Of a DNA stretch of 64,000 nucleotides, positions 52,801-61,932 are shown in pieces. The stretch covers positions 372,001 through 436,000 of the forward strand of contig NZ_FMCS01000003.1 in NCBI RefSeq assembly GCF_900091435.1, given 5' to 3'. This DNA is from Micromonospora chaiyaphumensis (lineage in GTDB: Bacteria; Actinomycetota; Actinomycetes; Mycobacteriales; Micromonosporaceae). Below the pieces are notes generated by a model that saw only the letters and a list, made by a program, of their open reading frames with translations, ran no database searches and was not told where the DNA came from. The position numbers and the translations under genes are program-made. Position 1 is the first letter of the stretch, and each line of letters starts with the position of its first letter.

Positions 52801-54051
52801 TCAGTCTTGCTCCTCGCGATCCTCGTCGTTCCCGCGCCGACGGAGCGCTCGCTCGGCGATCCGGCTGGAGAGCTTGCCCGTCGCCCATTTGGCGCGGCCG
52901 AGGGTCTCGTCGCCGAGGCGCCTGGCGGCACCGACGCCGTCTGCTCCCGTCTCGAGCGCCTTGTCCCTCGCCTCCTTGGCCGCTTCCGTCCATCGTCTCG
53001 CCTCCGATGACTGGCGATCGCCCTCGATCCCGAGCCGACCGTGGAACTCGACGATGGCGGTCGAGACATGGTTGCTCGACTTCACCACAGCGGGGGAGTC
53101 CAGCGGATTCAGCAGCACCTTGGCGTTGGCCCTACCCGCGGCCGCAGCCATGCGGGCCAGCAGGCGCTCGGTGCACCGGGAGATGAGTTCCAGCCGGTTC
53201 TGCCGGGCAGCCCTCAGCCCGAGGCGATGCCCGTCCAACTCGCCCGGCGACGCGTCCAGCACCCGATCGAGTTCGAGCACGGCGATCGCGTCCTGCAGCT
53301 GGAAGCAGCGAGCCAGGACAGCGAGCCACTCCTGTCCCTTGGACTCTGCTTCCCTGGCCGCCTTGGCAAGATCACCGATCGCAGTCTTGCGCTCCAGCTT
53401 CTCCGCGAGCGCGTCGAGCTGACGCAACGCGTACGCCTGGGTTTCCGCGATCGTCGCCGGCGCGCCCTGCACCTTCGACCACGTGACTTCGTCGACCCGG
53501 CCCCGCTGCTCACGGATGGTCATGGACTCCTCGATGACGAAGCCCACGCCGATCATGCGGGCCAACACGGCGTCCTTCTGGGCGCGGAGCACATCGTCGA
53601 CCTTCTCGTCGATCGTGGCGAGATAGTCGGTGATCTCCTTCATGCTCTGTTGCATCGCGAGCTGCGCCATGAGCCCCGCTGCGCCAGCCAGGAGCGCAGG
53701 GTTGGTCAGATGATGCGATCCCTTCACGAACTGGAGGTTCTTGACGAATTGGCCATTCTGCGCCCTCAAAGTGGCATGGGCGTTGCCGGAGACCGAGTTC
53801 GTGACCATCGGGAACTTGTCCATGACCTTCGCGGACTCCGCAGTCAACTTCATCCAGCGACCTGAGTTGGCGGCGATCTCGGAACCTGCCTGTGCGACCC
53901 CCGCCGCCTTACCAAGGGCAGGCCCGAGCCGATGTAGTCCGAGGTCCTTCGACTGCAGCCCCTCGGAGACGAGGAAGCGTTCGACCGCCGCCGGTTCACC
54001 GATGATGGCCACGCCATCGCCGTCACTGATCAGCTGAATCTCGTTATCCAT
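52801..54051 (-). CDS. Conserved hypothetical helical protein
   Basis: This 416-residue protein starts at ATG 54051 with GGAG seven bases upstream. It opens with a short beta segment (MDNEIQLISDGDGVAIIGEP). The remainder is almost entirely helical, with a hydrophobic patch (NPALLAGAAGLMAQLAMQQS) and likely coiled coils (ITDYLATIDEKVDDVLRAQK, ALRQLDALAEKLERKTAIGD). The C-terminus is highly charged. Such proteins occur singly in many actinobacteria without assigned function. A pore-forming or scaffold role could be imagined, but nothing in the sequence proves it. Confidence 0.68.
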   Translation of the reverse strand: MDNEIQLISDGDGVAIIGEPAAVERFLVSEGLQSKDLGLHRLGPALGKAAGVAQAGSEIAANSGRWMKLTAESAKVMDKFPMVTNSVSGNAHATLRAQNGQFVKNLQFVKGSHHLTNPALLAGAAGLMAQLAMQQSMKEITDYLATIDEKVDDVLRAQKDAVLARMIGVGFVIEESMTIREQRGRVDEVTWSKVQGAPATIAETQAYALRQLDALAEKLERKTAIGDLAKAAREAESKGQEWLAVLARCFQLQDAIAVLELDRVLDASPGELDGHRLGLRAARQNRLELISRCTERLLARMAAAAGRANAKVLLNPLDSPAVVKSSNHVSTAIVEFHGRLGIEGDRQSSEARRWTEAAKEARDKALETGADGVGAARRLGDETLGRAKWATGKLSSRIAERALRRRGNDEDREEQD

Positions 54052-54154
54052 CGTCGGCTCCAACGTGCGTGCAGGGTAAGCAGCGCTTCACAGTTCGGAT
54101 GTAGCGCGGGCTGGCGTGTCGATGACCGGGTAGGTGTCGAGGCCTCTCGGCCGG

Positions 54155-54991
54155 TCAGAGTGTGACGACGGCGTCCTCGGCGAAGGTGAACAGGCCGGCG
54201 TCGAACGTGATGATCTTCAGCTTCGTGCCCTTAGGTACGTCGAAGTAGATGTTCGCCTTCACCGAGTTGCCAGGGTTGATCTCGTCGAGGAAGCCCTTGG
54301 CGTCGTCGTTGCCGTAGATGGCGGCCTCTCCGTCGACGTCGAACTCCCGGCCGGAGGCGTCCTGGGCGGTGATGGTGCCGTCGGCGTGGAACAGCTTGGC
54401 GCTCTCGGTGACGTTCTTGGCGGTCACGCTGACCCGGCAGAAGGTGCCCTGCGCCTTGTGGTTGAAGTAGCTGCTGCCGACCTGGGAGATCCCGCACCTC
54501 ATGCTGTTGACGGTGAACTCGAAGTCGCCGCCGCGGACCTTGTCGCCGATGCCGAACGTCTTGGGCTTTGTCGGCGTCGGGGCGACGGTGGTCTTCGCTG
54601 GCGCGGGTGTCGCGGAACTCGTCACGGGGGCCGAGGCCGCCGCGCTTGGGGCCGAGGTGCTGGGGTTGACGGCGGGGATCTCCTTGCTGGCGGAGGCGCC
54701 GTTTGTCTTCTTGTCGTCGCTGGCCAGGCCGATCACCATCGAGCCGCCGCAGCACAGCACTACGAACACGCCGACGCCGATGAGGGCCGGAAGCAGCCAA
54801 GAGGGACGCTTCTTGGCGGCGGGAGGCAGCGGAAACTGCCCAGGAGGCGGCGGATATTGGCCGGGCGCTGGCGGCGGGTACTGGCCGGGTGCCGGCGGGA
54901 ACTGTCCGGCGGGAACCTGCGGGAACTGGGCGGTCGGCGGCATCGGCTGCTGGCCGGCCTGGTTCTGGGCAGGGTCATAGGGGGTGGTCAT
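54155..54991 (-). CDS. DUF4352-type membrane-anchored extracellular protein
   Basis: This 278-residue protein has a Pro/Gln/Gly-rich cytoplasmic N-terminus with PPxPGQYPPP-type repeats (~15-58) and one transmembrane helix (WLLPALIGVGVFVVLCCGG, ~64-83). A Ser/Ala/Thr linker leads to a beta-sandwich domain of DUF4352 type (~145-278: VRGGDFEFTVNSMRCGISQV, AKNVTESAKLFHADGTITA, VKANIYFDVPKGTKL). GGGAG precedes ATG 54991. The external domain would sit in the cell-wall zone. The adjacent genes are unrelated. Confidence 0.82.
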   Translation of the reverse strand: MTTPYDPAQNQAGQQPMPPTAQFPQVPAGQFPPAPGQYPPPAPGQYPPPPGQFPLPPAAKKRPSWLLPALIGVGVFVVLCCGGSMVIGLASDDKKTNGASASKEIPAVNPSTSAPSAAASAPVTSSATPAPAKTTVAPTPTKPKTFGIGDKVRGGDFEFTVNSMRCGISQVGSSYFNHKAQGTFCRVSVTAKNVTESAKLFHADGTITAQDASGREFDVDGEAAIYGNDDAKGFLDEINPGNSVKANIYFDVPKGTKLKIITFDAGLFTFAEDAVVTL

Positions 54992-55166
54992 GGGGGTGAG
55001 GTCTCCCAAGCTGCATGGCGCGCTGCCCCGTATTGAGCGCGCTACCCCCGACGCTCTCACAGCGTTTTTGCAGATGCCTCCTCCGGAAGTCCTGACCCAG
55101 ACGCCGGTTGCCTGGGGCAACGTCCAATTGACCGGCCCGGCGTCCGACGATGAGCCACCCGCCACG

Positions 55167-55562
55167 TCACGCTCCGGCCTCGGCATCCCAGAAAGGGTCA
55201 ACCCAGTCGTCGAGCAGCGGCGGCACGTCGTACCCCCACAGGTCCAGCCGCCGCCGCACGTACCACACCCGGGTGGAGCCATTGTCGATGCTCGAGGGGC
55301 AGTCCAGTTCGATTGCAGCCGCGGTCTGCTTCACCTGCAGATAGCGCAGTGGCGGGTCGGCCGTGCTGGTGCCACCAGAGCGCCAAGCGCTGAAGGCCCG
55401 ATGGCTTCCCACTACGCCTAGCGATGCGGCAGGGGTTAGTTGCGAGATTAGTGGTCCGCGCACTCCGGCTTCGGCCACTCCGCCGGCGCTCCAGTGGCCC
55501 AGCGGGCCTGCACCGGCAGGCGAAAGCCCAGGGCGACAGGCGAACCGGGTCTCGTAGTTCAA
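55167..55562 (-). CDS. Possible gene fragment of unknown family
   Basis: The last 65 residues of this frame look protein-like: PPLRYLQVKQTAAAIELDCP, then TRVWYVRRRLDLWGYDVPPL and DDWVDPFWDAEAGA. The first half is low-complexity Gly/Ala text and probably not translated as such. It could be the 3' end of a decayed gene downstream of the small Cys protein. No family is recognised. Confidence 0.3.
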   Translation of the reverse strand: MNYETRFACRPGLSPAGAGPLGHWSAGGVAEAGVRGPLISQLTPAASLGVVGSHRAFSAWRSGGTSTADPPLRYLQVKQTAAAIELDCPSSIDNGSTRVWYVRRRLDLWGYDVPPLLDDWVDPFWDAEAGA

Positions 55563-55568
55563 CGGCGG

Positions 55569-55940
55569 TCAACTCCCTGCCGCGGGTTTGGCCCCGGCTG
55601 ATTGTGATGGGTCGACCTCGACAAAGCCGAAGAGCCGTTCGATCAGTTGCAGCGATTGGGTGCGGTAGCGGTCTGCGAAGCCCCGACAGATTGCCGGCTT
55701 GACCTCTGGCTGACCGTAGTGCGGCAGTGTCTGATGGCAGACGATGAACGCTTCGCGCTGGCGGGCTTCGGTAACGAGGTTGTGCAGCCGGCCAGGGGCG
55801 AGGTGCATCCGGTTGCCGGGGGCGAAGATGCAGGTGTCGCACTGCCGTGCCAACAGGCGTGACTTGCCGAGGACCGCGTCGCCGACGCTGAATTCAGCGT
55901 CGCCGTCGCACTCGGCGTCGGGTTCCAGAACGGGTTCCAT
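55569..55940 (-). CDS. Small conserved protein with CDTCIF motif
   Basis: This 123-residue protein starts at ATG 55940 with AGGAA six bases upstream. Its core reads ARQCDTCIFAPGNRMHLAPG, RLHNLVTEARQREAFIVCHQ, AICRGFADRY and a final GFVEVDPSQ. The four cysteines (CxxC, C, C) suggest a metal or Fe-S site. Very similar short proteins are common in Streptomyces and Micromonospora, often on mobile or phage-like DNA. Their function is unknown. Confidence 0.78.
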   Translation of the reverse strand: MEPVLEPDAECDGDAEFSVGDAVLGKSRLLARQCDTCIFAPGNRMHLAPGRLHNLVTEARQREAFIVCHQTLPHYGQPEVKPAICRGFADRYRTQSLQLIERLFGFVEVDPSQSAGAKPAAGS

Positions 55941-56216
55941 GACGGTTCCTTTCGCATGTCCGCAGCGGTGCCGCCGGCGAACCGCCGCCCGTTGCGGAGC
56001 GAAATGAAGTTGAGGTGTTGAAGCGGGGGGAGAGAGATCGGCCGCGACGGACCGGAATTCCCGTTGCCGCGGACTGCGCGATGCGGCGAGATGGTCAGGG
56101 CTGGCCGTGCGTGAGGTACAGGCCGGCTGGGTCTGGCTGCGGGTAGCTGGTACGTCAGCCGTGGCCGGTGCTCGCGCACCCGCAGCGTCGGGCCGAGTCG
56201 GCTGTTCCGCTGTCGG

Positions 56217-56525
56217 TCAGGCGGCGCGCGGCGAGGCTGTCGGCTGCAGGCGCGCGGGCCGGAACCATCCGGCGAACCGGGCGGTAGGCACGACTACCCG
56301 CGCCCGGCCGAGGGTGGGCGGGGCAGGGCGGGTCGCAGCCTGGCAGGCGCGGTGGGCGTCGCGTGCCGGCGGGCACGGGTATCGGTGGCCGGCGCAGCGC
56401 AGGTTGGCGCAGCGGTCCGGCTGGCCGGGCTCGGCTTGGTGGGCAGCGGCGACGTCGGTGGCGAGCAGCCACAGCAGGATGTCGTTCACGGCGTCCGGCA
56501 CGGCGTGGCGGTGCGGCAGCTGCAC
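56217..56525 (-). CDS. Small Cys-containing hypothetical protein
   Basis: This 102-residue reading frame begins at GTG 56525, nine bases after a GGAGG box. It contains NDILLWLLATDVAAAHQAEP, then RCANLRCAGHRYPCPPARDA and a helical RACQAATR. The three-cysteine stretch resembles short actinobacterial proteins I have seen but cannot name. The C-terminus is Pro/Arg-rich. I think it is a real gene because of the start signal and codon pattern. Confidence 0.5.
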   Translation of the reverse strand: MQLPHRHAVPDAVNDILLWLLATDVAAAHQAEPGQPDRCANLRCAGHRYPCPPARDAHRACQAATRPAPPTLGRARVVVPTARFAGWFRPARLQPTASPRAA

Positions 56526-56696
56526 GGCTTGTTGCCTCCTTCGACGAGTTTGGCTCGTGGATCCGCCGCCCCCGGCCAGCGGTGTGGGGTGTCGCTATTG
56601 GGTTCGCCAGGGGCGGCGGTTGGATGCAGTGACGCTCGACTTTCCGCATAGATCAAGTCGTGTCCCCGATGGCGAGGCCTTCGGTGCCGTTGGTTA

Positions 56697-57092
56697 GTCG
56701 CCTCGGTGGTTGAGGAAGCAGTCGAGTGCGGCGGGGTTGTCGTGCTGGTAGTCGCCGAGGCAGTGGTCGTAGTGCGGCGCACAGGCGCGGCTCTGTTCAG
56801 CTCGGCGCCGTCGTGCCTGTGGGCGGTGGTGTGTGTGGGCGAAGCGGCAGGCGCCGCGTGTACAAAATGGGCGACCGGGTGTGTGGAGCCGAGCGACGAC
56901 CAGGCCTCGGACCGCGTCGGCGGGACCCAGGCTGGCCTGGGTGCCGTCGTTGGGGACTGCGGCGTTTGATCAGGTGCTCGGTGGCGTCGAGGCAGCGGTG
57001 CAGGTCGACGAAGGAGCCGATGCTGGCGGTCAGTTCCGCGGCGTAGCCGTTTGGCTGGTAATACACAGCCCACCCTTTGCCCACAGCGAGGC
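56697..57092 (-). pseudogene. Possible frameshifted small gene
   Basis: From GTG 57092 one frame reads VGKGWAVYYQPNGYAAELTA and FVDLHRCLDATEHLI. It must then change frame near 56968 to reach RPFCTRGACRFAHTHHRPQA and HYDHCLGDYQHDNPAALDCF, ending in a stop at 56697. The last 50 residues look particularly protein-like. The rest of the 56526-57232 gap shows nothing else. Neither part has a recognised family, and the link between them is inferred. Confidence 0.3.
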
Positions 57093-57232
57093 GGTGTGGT
57101 GGTGGCGGCTGGTGAGGGCCGGCACGATGGCGGTCGCCGACGTGGCCACTCCGAGCGGCACCGCCCGCGGCCTGGTACAGCATCGACCACCGCAGGCGGG
57201 GCGCGGGAGTCGCCGGAACGCTTCGGCGGCAC

Positions 57233-57304
57233 GCGGACGCAGCGCGGCTGGTAGCGCATCACCTTGCCAAGTGAGGGTCGCGGGTTCGAATCCCGTCGTC
57301 CGCT
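57233..57304 (+). tRNA. tRNA-Gly (GCC), slightly irregular
   Basis: Acceptor GCGGACG (57233-57239) pairs fully with CGTCCGC (57297-57303). The D stem is GCGC/GCGC. The anticodon loop contains TTGCCAA (anticodon GCC), and the T arm is CGGG-TTCGAAT-CCCG. The anticodon stem is TCACC on the 5' side but only GTGA on the 3' side, one G short of the expected GGTGA, so it may be a partly decayed or unusual copy. Confidence 0.8.
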
Positions 57305-57346
57305 CGCGACCGCCTGGCCCGGCCCTGCCGGGTCGGCGGGCACCAC

Positions 57347-57418
57347 GGGCGATTGGCGCAGTGGGAGCGGACTTCCTTGACACGGAAGAGGTCACTGGTT
57401 CAAACCCCGTATCGCTCG
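57347..57418 (+). tRNA. tRNA-Val (GAC)
   Basis: Acceptor GGGCGAT (57347-57353) pairs with ATCGCTC (57411-57417, one G-T pair). Anticodon stem CTTCC/GGAAG encloses TTGACAC, giving anticodon GAC. The T stem ACTGG/CCCGT has one mismatch. Its 3' part overlaps the stop end of the convergent LuxR-type gene by 19 bases. Confidence 0.85.
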
Positions 57419-60150
57419 CCAGGAACGTCGGCCCGGACGCCGCCCGTTCCCGCGGGCGGCCGTCGTCGCTCGACGGCCGCGACCGCGACCAGCGTCGCCA
57501 GCTGAGCCCGCGACGTGATGCCCAGCTTGGGGAACGCCTTATAGAGGTGGTAGCCCACGGTCCGTGGGCTGAGGAAGAGTTGGGCGGCGATGTCGCGGTT
57601 GGAGGCGCCGGCGGCTGCCAGCCGCACGACCTCGCGTTCCTGCGCGGTGAGCACGCTGAGCGGGTCGCCAGCCCGGCGCGGCGCGGCTGGAACGTCCCCG
57701 GTCGCGCGCAGCTCGGTGCGGGCCCGCCGGGCCCACGACTGCGCGCCAAGCCGGTCGAATACCTCCAGGGCGGCGCGGAGCTGCGTGCGGGCATCCGCCC
57801 GCCTCCGGGCCCGTCGCAGCCACTCGCCGTAGGCGAGCCGCGTCCTGGCCTGCTCGTACGGCTGGTCGTCGCCGTCGTGAGCGCGGACGGCGGCAACGAA
57901 GTGCGCCTCGTCCTGCTCCACCAGGGCCCGGCAGCGCAGGGCGACCGCGTCCGAGGCTGGTTGACGGACATGCCGCGCCCAGGTCAGGTAGCGCTCGAGC
58001 GGGTCGCCGGCCCGCTCCGGCCGGCCACTGCGGACCGCCGCCTCGACGAGATCGGCGGCGGCGAGCGCCCCGAACCCGGTCGGCGGGATGCGTTCCAACT
58101 GCTCGAGAGCGGCGTCCGCGTTTCCCTGGCCGAGTTCGAGCCGGCCGAGCGCCCAGCGTCCGAGGGTCGCCGCGAGGACCAGCCCGCGGTCGTCGGCCCG
58201 CCGGACGCCGTCCTCGGCCCTCGCGCGGCACCCCGCCACGTCCTCCTGATGAGCGAGCACCCAGGCGAGGCAGCAGGTGAGGTGGATGACCCGGTGCTCG
58301 TGACCCAGGTCGGTCGCCAGCCGCAGCCCCGCGTCGAGGGTCGCCCTCGCCTCCCCGTAACGGCCCTGTAGCCCCTGCGCGAACCCCTGGTCCTGAAGGG
58401 CGAACGCCAGCCAGCCGATCATCCCGCTCCTGCGGCAGTCCGCCACGACCCGCCCGGTGAGTTCCGCGCAGAGGGCCGCGCGGCCCGTCGCGAGGGCGGC
58501 GCCGGCGGCGAAGGTCAGCCCCGGAACGCCCAGCCCGGCAAGCTCGGACGGGCCCAGCGCGCCGCCGGTGAGCGGCAGCCCACCCGCGAGGTCGCCGGCC
58601 AGAAGCCGGGCCAGCCCGACCGCCTGGCAGACCAGCGGCGAACCGGTCGCCGGCAGCTCGTGCAGCGCCGTCGCCGCCTGTCCGGCCAGCGGCGCGTCGC
58701 CGGCGAACCAGGCGCAGCGGACCGCTTCCACCAGCAGCCAGGTCGCCTGCTCGGGGTCGCGCGCCGCCACCCGGGGGGCGGCGTCGAGGATAATCCGGCC
58801 GGCGGCCAGCGGGGTGCCCAGCTCGACCTCGCGGTGGGCGCGGACCTGGGTCAACGCCACGATCATCGCCGGATCGTCCACGTCGGGCGTGGCGCTTGCG
58901 GCGAGCGCGGCGGCGCGGTCGGTCAGACCGGCGTCGCTCGCGGCCAGCGCAGCCGCGGCCAGCCGAGCGGATCGGCGTACCGGATCGACGGTGAGCTCGG
59001 CGGCCCGCTGGTAGGCGGCTGCCACCGCGGCGTGGCCGCCTCGGGTACGGGCCCGACCCGCCGCCTCCTCCAGCTGCCGCGCGACCACCTCATCGGGACC
59101 GAGCGCGGCGGCGGCCAAGTGCCAGATGCGCCGGTCGGCGGCGTCGGGCGAGGTCGAGCTGCTCAAGGCGTCGGCCAGCGCCCGGTGCACGGCGAGGCGT
59201 CGGCTCACCGACGCGCTCTGGTACGCGGCCGCCCGGATAAGGGGATGACGGAAACCGACAGCCGTCCCGGTGATCCCGATCAGCCGGCTCCGCTCGGCGG
59301 CTTCCAGACCGTCGAGCGGAGCGCCGGCGGCGACCAGCGTCGCGAGTTCGCCGGAGCCTTCCGCCGCCGCGACCAGGAGCGCGGTGCGCGCGGCCTCGGG
59401 CAGCGCGGCCATCTGCGCGAGGAAGGCCTCCTGGATCCGCTCCGCCACCGGCATCGCGCCCACCTGCGACAACCGCCCAGCCCGCTGTTCGGGTGTCAGC
59501 GCGGCTGGCAGCTCGATGAGCGCCAGCGGGTTGCCTGCCGACTCCTGGACGAGGCGCTCCCGGACCTGCGGCGGAAGATCGGCGGGGAGCAGGGCCGCGG
59601 CCGCCGCGTCGTCGAGCCCGGCGAGACGGCGTTCGGGAAGGCCGGTGACCAGGAGGTCCGGACGGGCGGCGAAGATCATGGCGACACCCTCGGCCCCGAG
59701 CCGGCGCGCCGCGAACACCAGGGCGTCGACGGACGCCTCGTCGCACCATTGCACGTCGTCCACGAGGCAGAGCAGCCCGCCGTCCCCGGCCAGCTCGGAC
59801 AGGAGGCTGAGGGTGGCCAGGCCCACCAGGAACCGGCTCTCCGGTGGCGCGTCGCGCAGCCCCAAGGCGGCGCCGAGCGCCCTCGCCTGCGCGTCGGGCA
59901 GCGCGTGGATCCGGTCGAGCCCGGTCCGCAGGAGCAGGTGCAGTGCGGCGAACGGCAACGCCGCCTCGGATTCGATGCCGACACCGCGCACCACCCGCAT
60001 GCCGGTCGCCCGCAGCGCGGCGTAATCCAGCAGCACCGACTTGCCGATCCCCGCCGGACCCCGGAGAACCAGGGCGCCGCTGCGACCTTCCCGGGCACCG
60101 TCCACCAGCCGGTCGATCTGCGCCTGTTCCTCGGCCCGCCCGTGCAGCAC
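57400..60150 (-). CDS. Large LuxR-family (LAL-type) transcriptional regulator
   Basis: This 916-residue regulator has an N-terminal ATPase with Walker A GPAGIGKS at 31-38 and Walker B LLCLVDDVQW (~130). A long TPR-like helical middle leads to a C-terminal LuxR helix-turn-helix (LTAQEREVVRLAAAGASNRD, LSPRTVGYHLYKAFPKLGI). GTG 60150 follows GGTAGG. LAL-type regulators activate nearby genes on binding a ligand such as ATP or a sugar. It is divergent from a small membrane protein gene at 60248, a likely target. Its stop lies within the tRNA-Val gene, which is unusual and suggests that the 3' end was replaced. Confidence 0.88.
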   Translation of the reverse strand: MLHGRAEEQAQIDRLVDGAREGRSGALVLRGPAGIGKSVLLDYAALRATGMRVVRGVGIESEAALPFAALHLLLRTGLDRIHALPDAQARALGAALGLRDAPPESRFLVGLATLSLLSELAGDGGLLCLVDDVQWCDEASVDALVFAARRLGAEGVAMIFAARPDLLVTGLPERRLAGLDDAAAAALLPADLPPQVRERLVQESAGNPLALIELPAALTPEQRAGRLSQVGAMPVAERIQEAFLAQMAALPEAARTALLVAAAEGSGELATLVAAGAPLDGLEAAERSRLIGITGTAVGFRHPLIRAAAYQSASVSRRLAVHRALADALSSSTSPDAADRRIWHLAAAALGPDEVVARQLEEAAGRARTRGGHAAVAAAYQRAAELTVDPVRRSARLAAAALAASDAGLTDRAAALAASATPDVDDPAMIVALTQVRAHREVELGTPLAAGRIILDAAPRVAARDPEQATWLLVEAVRCAWFAGDAPLAGQAATALHELPATGSPLVCQAVGLARLLAGDLAGGLPLTGGALGPSELAGLGVPGLTFAAGAALATGRAALCAELTGRVVADCRRSGMIGWLAFALQDQGFAQGLQGRYGEARATLDAGLRLATDLGHEHRVIHLTCCLAWVLAHQEDVAGCRARAEDGVRRADDRGLVLAATLGRWALGRLELGQGNADAALEQLERIPPTGFGALAAADLVEAAVRSGRPERAGDPLERYLTWARHVRQPASDAVALRCRALVEQDEAHFVAAVRAHDGDDQPYEQARTRLAYGEWLRRARRRADARTQLRAALEVFDRLGAQSWARRARTELRATGDVPAAPRRAGDPLSVLTAQEREVVRLAAAGASNRDIAAQLFLSPRTVGYHLYKAFPKLGITSRAQLATLVAVAAVERRRPPAGTGGVRADVPGERYGV

Positions 60151-60247
60151 GACTGGCAACCTACCGTCACGATGACGGATTCGGCATGGCCGCCCGCTCC
60201 GTAGCTTCGTGATCAGACGCACGTCAGCACCACGAAGGGACTTCCAG

Positions 60248-60661
60248 ATGGCCACCATCGCCAGCACCGTCCGGACCGCCGACGACGCCAAGCTGCTCCG
60301 CTTCGCCCTCAAGCAGGACGCGATCGGCTCAGGCGCCAACGGCGTCGTCTACCTCGTCGCCGCGGCGATCTTCGGCCGGCTGTTCGGCCTTCCCGCGGGT
60401 CTTCTCTACCCCGTCGGCGCCTTCCTGGTCGCCTTCGCGGCCGCCCTGCTCGTCCTCGCGTCGAGGCCGACGGTGAGCCGAACCTCCGTGGCAGTCGTGA
60501 TCGCCGTCAACATCGCCTGGGTCGCGGCGAGCGTCGAGCTGCTCGTCGCGGGCTGGTTCCCGTTGACCACCCTCGGCGTCGCGCTCGTGATCGCGCAGAC
60601 GGTGGTGGTCGCCGGATTCGCCGCCCTCCAAATCACCGGCCTGCGCCGGACCGCCGTCTGA
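60248..60661 (+). CDS. Small four-helix membrane protein
   Basis: This 137-residue protein starts at ATG 60248 after GAAGGGA. Four hydrophobic segments are visible (NGVVYLVAAAIFGRLFGL, LLYPVGAFLVAFAAALLVLA, VAVVIAVNIAWVAASVELLV, LGVALVIAQTVVVAGFAALQ). It resembles small integral membrane proteins often encoded beside LuxR-type regulators in Actinobacteria. No catalytic motif is seen. A hairpin terminator follows at once. Confidence 0.8.
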   Translation: MATIASTVRTADDAKLLRFALKQDAIGSGANGVVYLVAAAIFGRLFGLPAGLLYPVGAFLVAFAAALLVLASRPTVSRTSVAVVIAVNIAWVAASVELLVAGWFPLTTLGVALVIAQTVVVAGFAALQITGLRRTAV

Positions 60662-60668
60662 TCCGCGC

Positions 60669-60715
60669 GGATCCCCGGGTGCCCCTTGCGGGCCGGAGCG
60701 GACACCCGGGGATCC
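60669..60715 (+). terminator. 13-bp hairpin terminator
   Basis: GGATCCCCGGGTG (60669-60681) and CACCCGGGGATCC (60703-60715) are perfect inverted repeats around a 21-base loop, eight bases after the stop of the small membrane protein gene. Confidence 0.75.
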
Positions 60716-61342
60716 AGCTCGCCGTCCGATCCGGTAAGCGCGCCGTTCGGTGACCTCATGAGACACCCTCGCCCCGGTCGCGTCGCGCGCTTCTTCGCGC
60801 GCCGCTCAAGACCTATCCGGAGCTGCCTCGATTCGCGCCGACCCCCGTGGTGCGGTGGACCGGCCATAGCCGGAGGGGCGAATGGCTGGCGGGCATCAGG
60901 GTAGCCGAACAACGTGGAACCGGACCCTGGTCCACTGGGCTCCGGGCCCGGCGCCCTGGGCGGCGAGGCGTCTCGAGCCGTTGGCTCTTGAAGAACTATC
61001 CCCGGGATGCGACTCTCACTCGCTATGAGCCGCAACGGGCACGGGCGCCCACGTCAGCCGAGCGACGAGATCGCGGAACGACGCGAACGACGCGATGCAC
61101 GGATCCGCGCCGAGCGCATCGAGTTCGCGATGGCGGAGATGGACGACAAGCCGCCGACCGACGACATCGAATTCGGACCCGGTCGGGATACGCGTGCATG
61201 GCGCGGAGGATCGCCCGGGCTCGGGCGTCGCCGATGACCTGCCCGATGTGGCCCTGGGGGAGCTCGGGAGCAGCCCTGCTTGTGCCGACAATGACCTCCG
61301 CACCGGCCAGGCGGGGTTGACCGCAACGACAAGATCTCGCGC
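60716..61342. other. Intergenic, possible short reading frame only
   Basis: A plus-strand reading at 61025-61237 (SRNGHGRPRQPSDEIAERRE, EFAMAEMDDKPPTDDIEFGP) is protein-like but lacks a good start signal and a known family. Otherwise I see nothing here. Confidence 0.35.
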
Positions 61343-61864
61343 TCACCCCAGCTCGGCCGGTTCGTCGGTGGTCGGGTCCACATCGCCGGGGTCGGCGCCG
61401 TCGCGCTCGCTGCCGTCCCACTCGAACCGCGCTCCCACCTCCGCGGCGGTGAGGGCGGTTTCGACGGCTGCTTCGGCGGCGTCGAAGGCCTCCTCGCGGC
61501 CGGTGGCGGTGACCTCGACAAGGACGGACAAGGTGAGGCGGACCTGCCAGCGGCGGGGCAGTGCCGGCAGGTCCAGCACGCTCAGCACCCGCTCTGCAGC
61601 GTCGGCGTCGATGTCGTGAGTACTGGCGGCCTCCCGCAGGGATCGCCACACCTCGCGACGGAAGTGGGCCAGTGCGTACGTGCCGGCGGCGGGCGGCTGG
61701 GCCTGCGGCGGGGTGTGTTGGTGGTGCAGGTGAGCGTGGATCTGGGCGGTGGTGTGGGTGAGCCATCCCAGTGGGGCGGGTTGGTCCGGGTGGAACATGT
61801 TCCAGGCGTCGAGCAGGACGGATTCCAGGGTCGGTGGTGACGTCGTCGGCTCGGGTGTGGTCAT
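61343..61864 (-). CDS. Hypothetical protein
   Basis: This 173-residue protein starts at ATG 61864, nine bases after GAGGAG. It has SVLLDAWNMFHPDQPAPLGW, a His/Pro-rich linker, then TYALAHFRREVWRSLREAAS, VLDLPALPRRWQVRLTLSVL and an acidic tail. The strand VRLTLSVLVEVTATG followed by a helix suggests a small alpha/beta domain. No family is recognised. It may share ancestry or a transcript with the DUF3085-like pseudogene upstream, from which the hairpin at 61891 separates it. Confidence 0.62.
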   Translation of the reverse strand: MTTPEPTTSPPTLESVLLDAWNMFHPDQPAPLGWLTHTTAQIHAHLHHQHTPPQAQPPAAGTYALAHFRREVWRSLREAASTHDIDADAAERVLSVLDLPALPRRWQVRLTLSVLVEVTATGREEAFDAAEAAVETALTAAEVGARFEWDGSERDGADPGDVDPTTDEPAELG

Positions 61865-61890
61865 CGCAGATTGCTCCTCGAGAACGGAGA

Positions 61891-61922
61891 CGGTCCCGCC
61901 GCCCTGGCGGGCGGCGGGACCG
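61891..61922 (-). terminator. 13-bp GC hairpin after the DUF3085-like pseudogene
   Basis: CGGTCCCGCCGCC (61891-61903) and GGCGGCGGGACCG (61910-61922) are perfect inverted repeats with a 6-base loop, 11 bases past the pseudogene's stop on the minus strand. This is a strong intrinsic terminator shape. Confidence 0.75.
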
Positions 61923-61932
61923 TGGGTTGATG

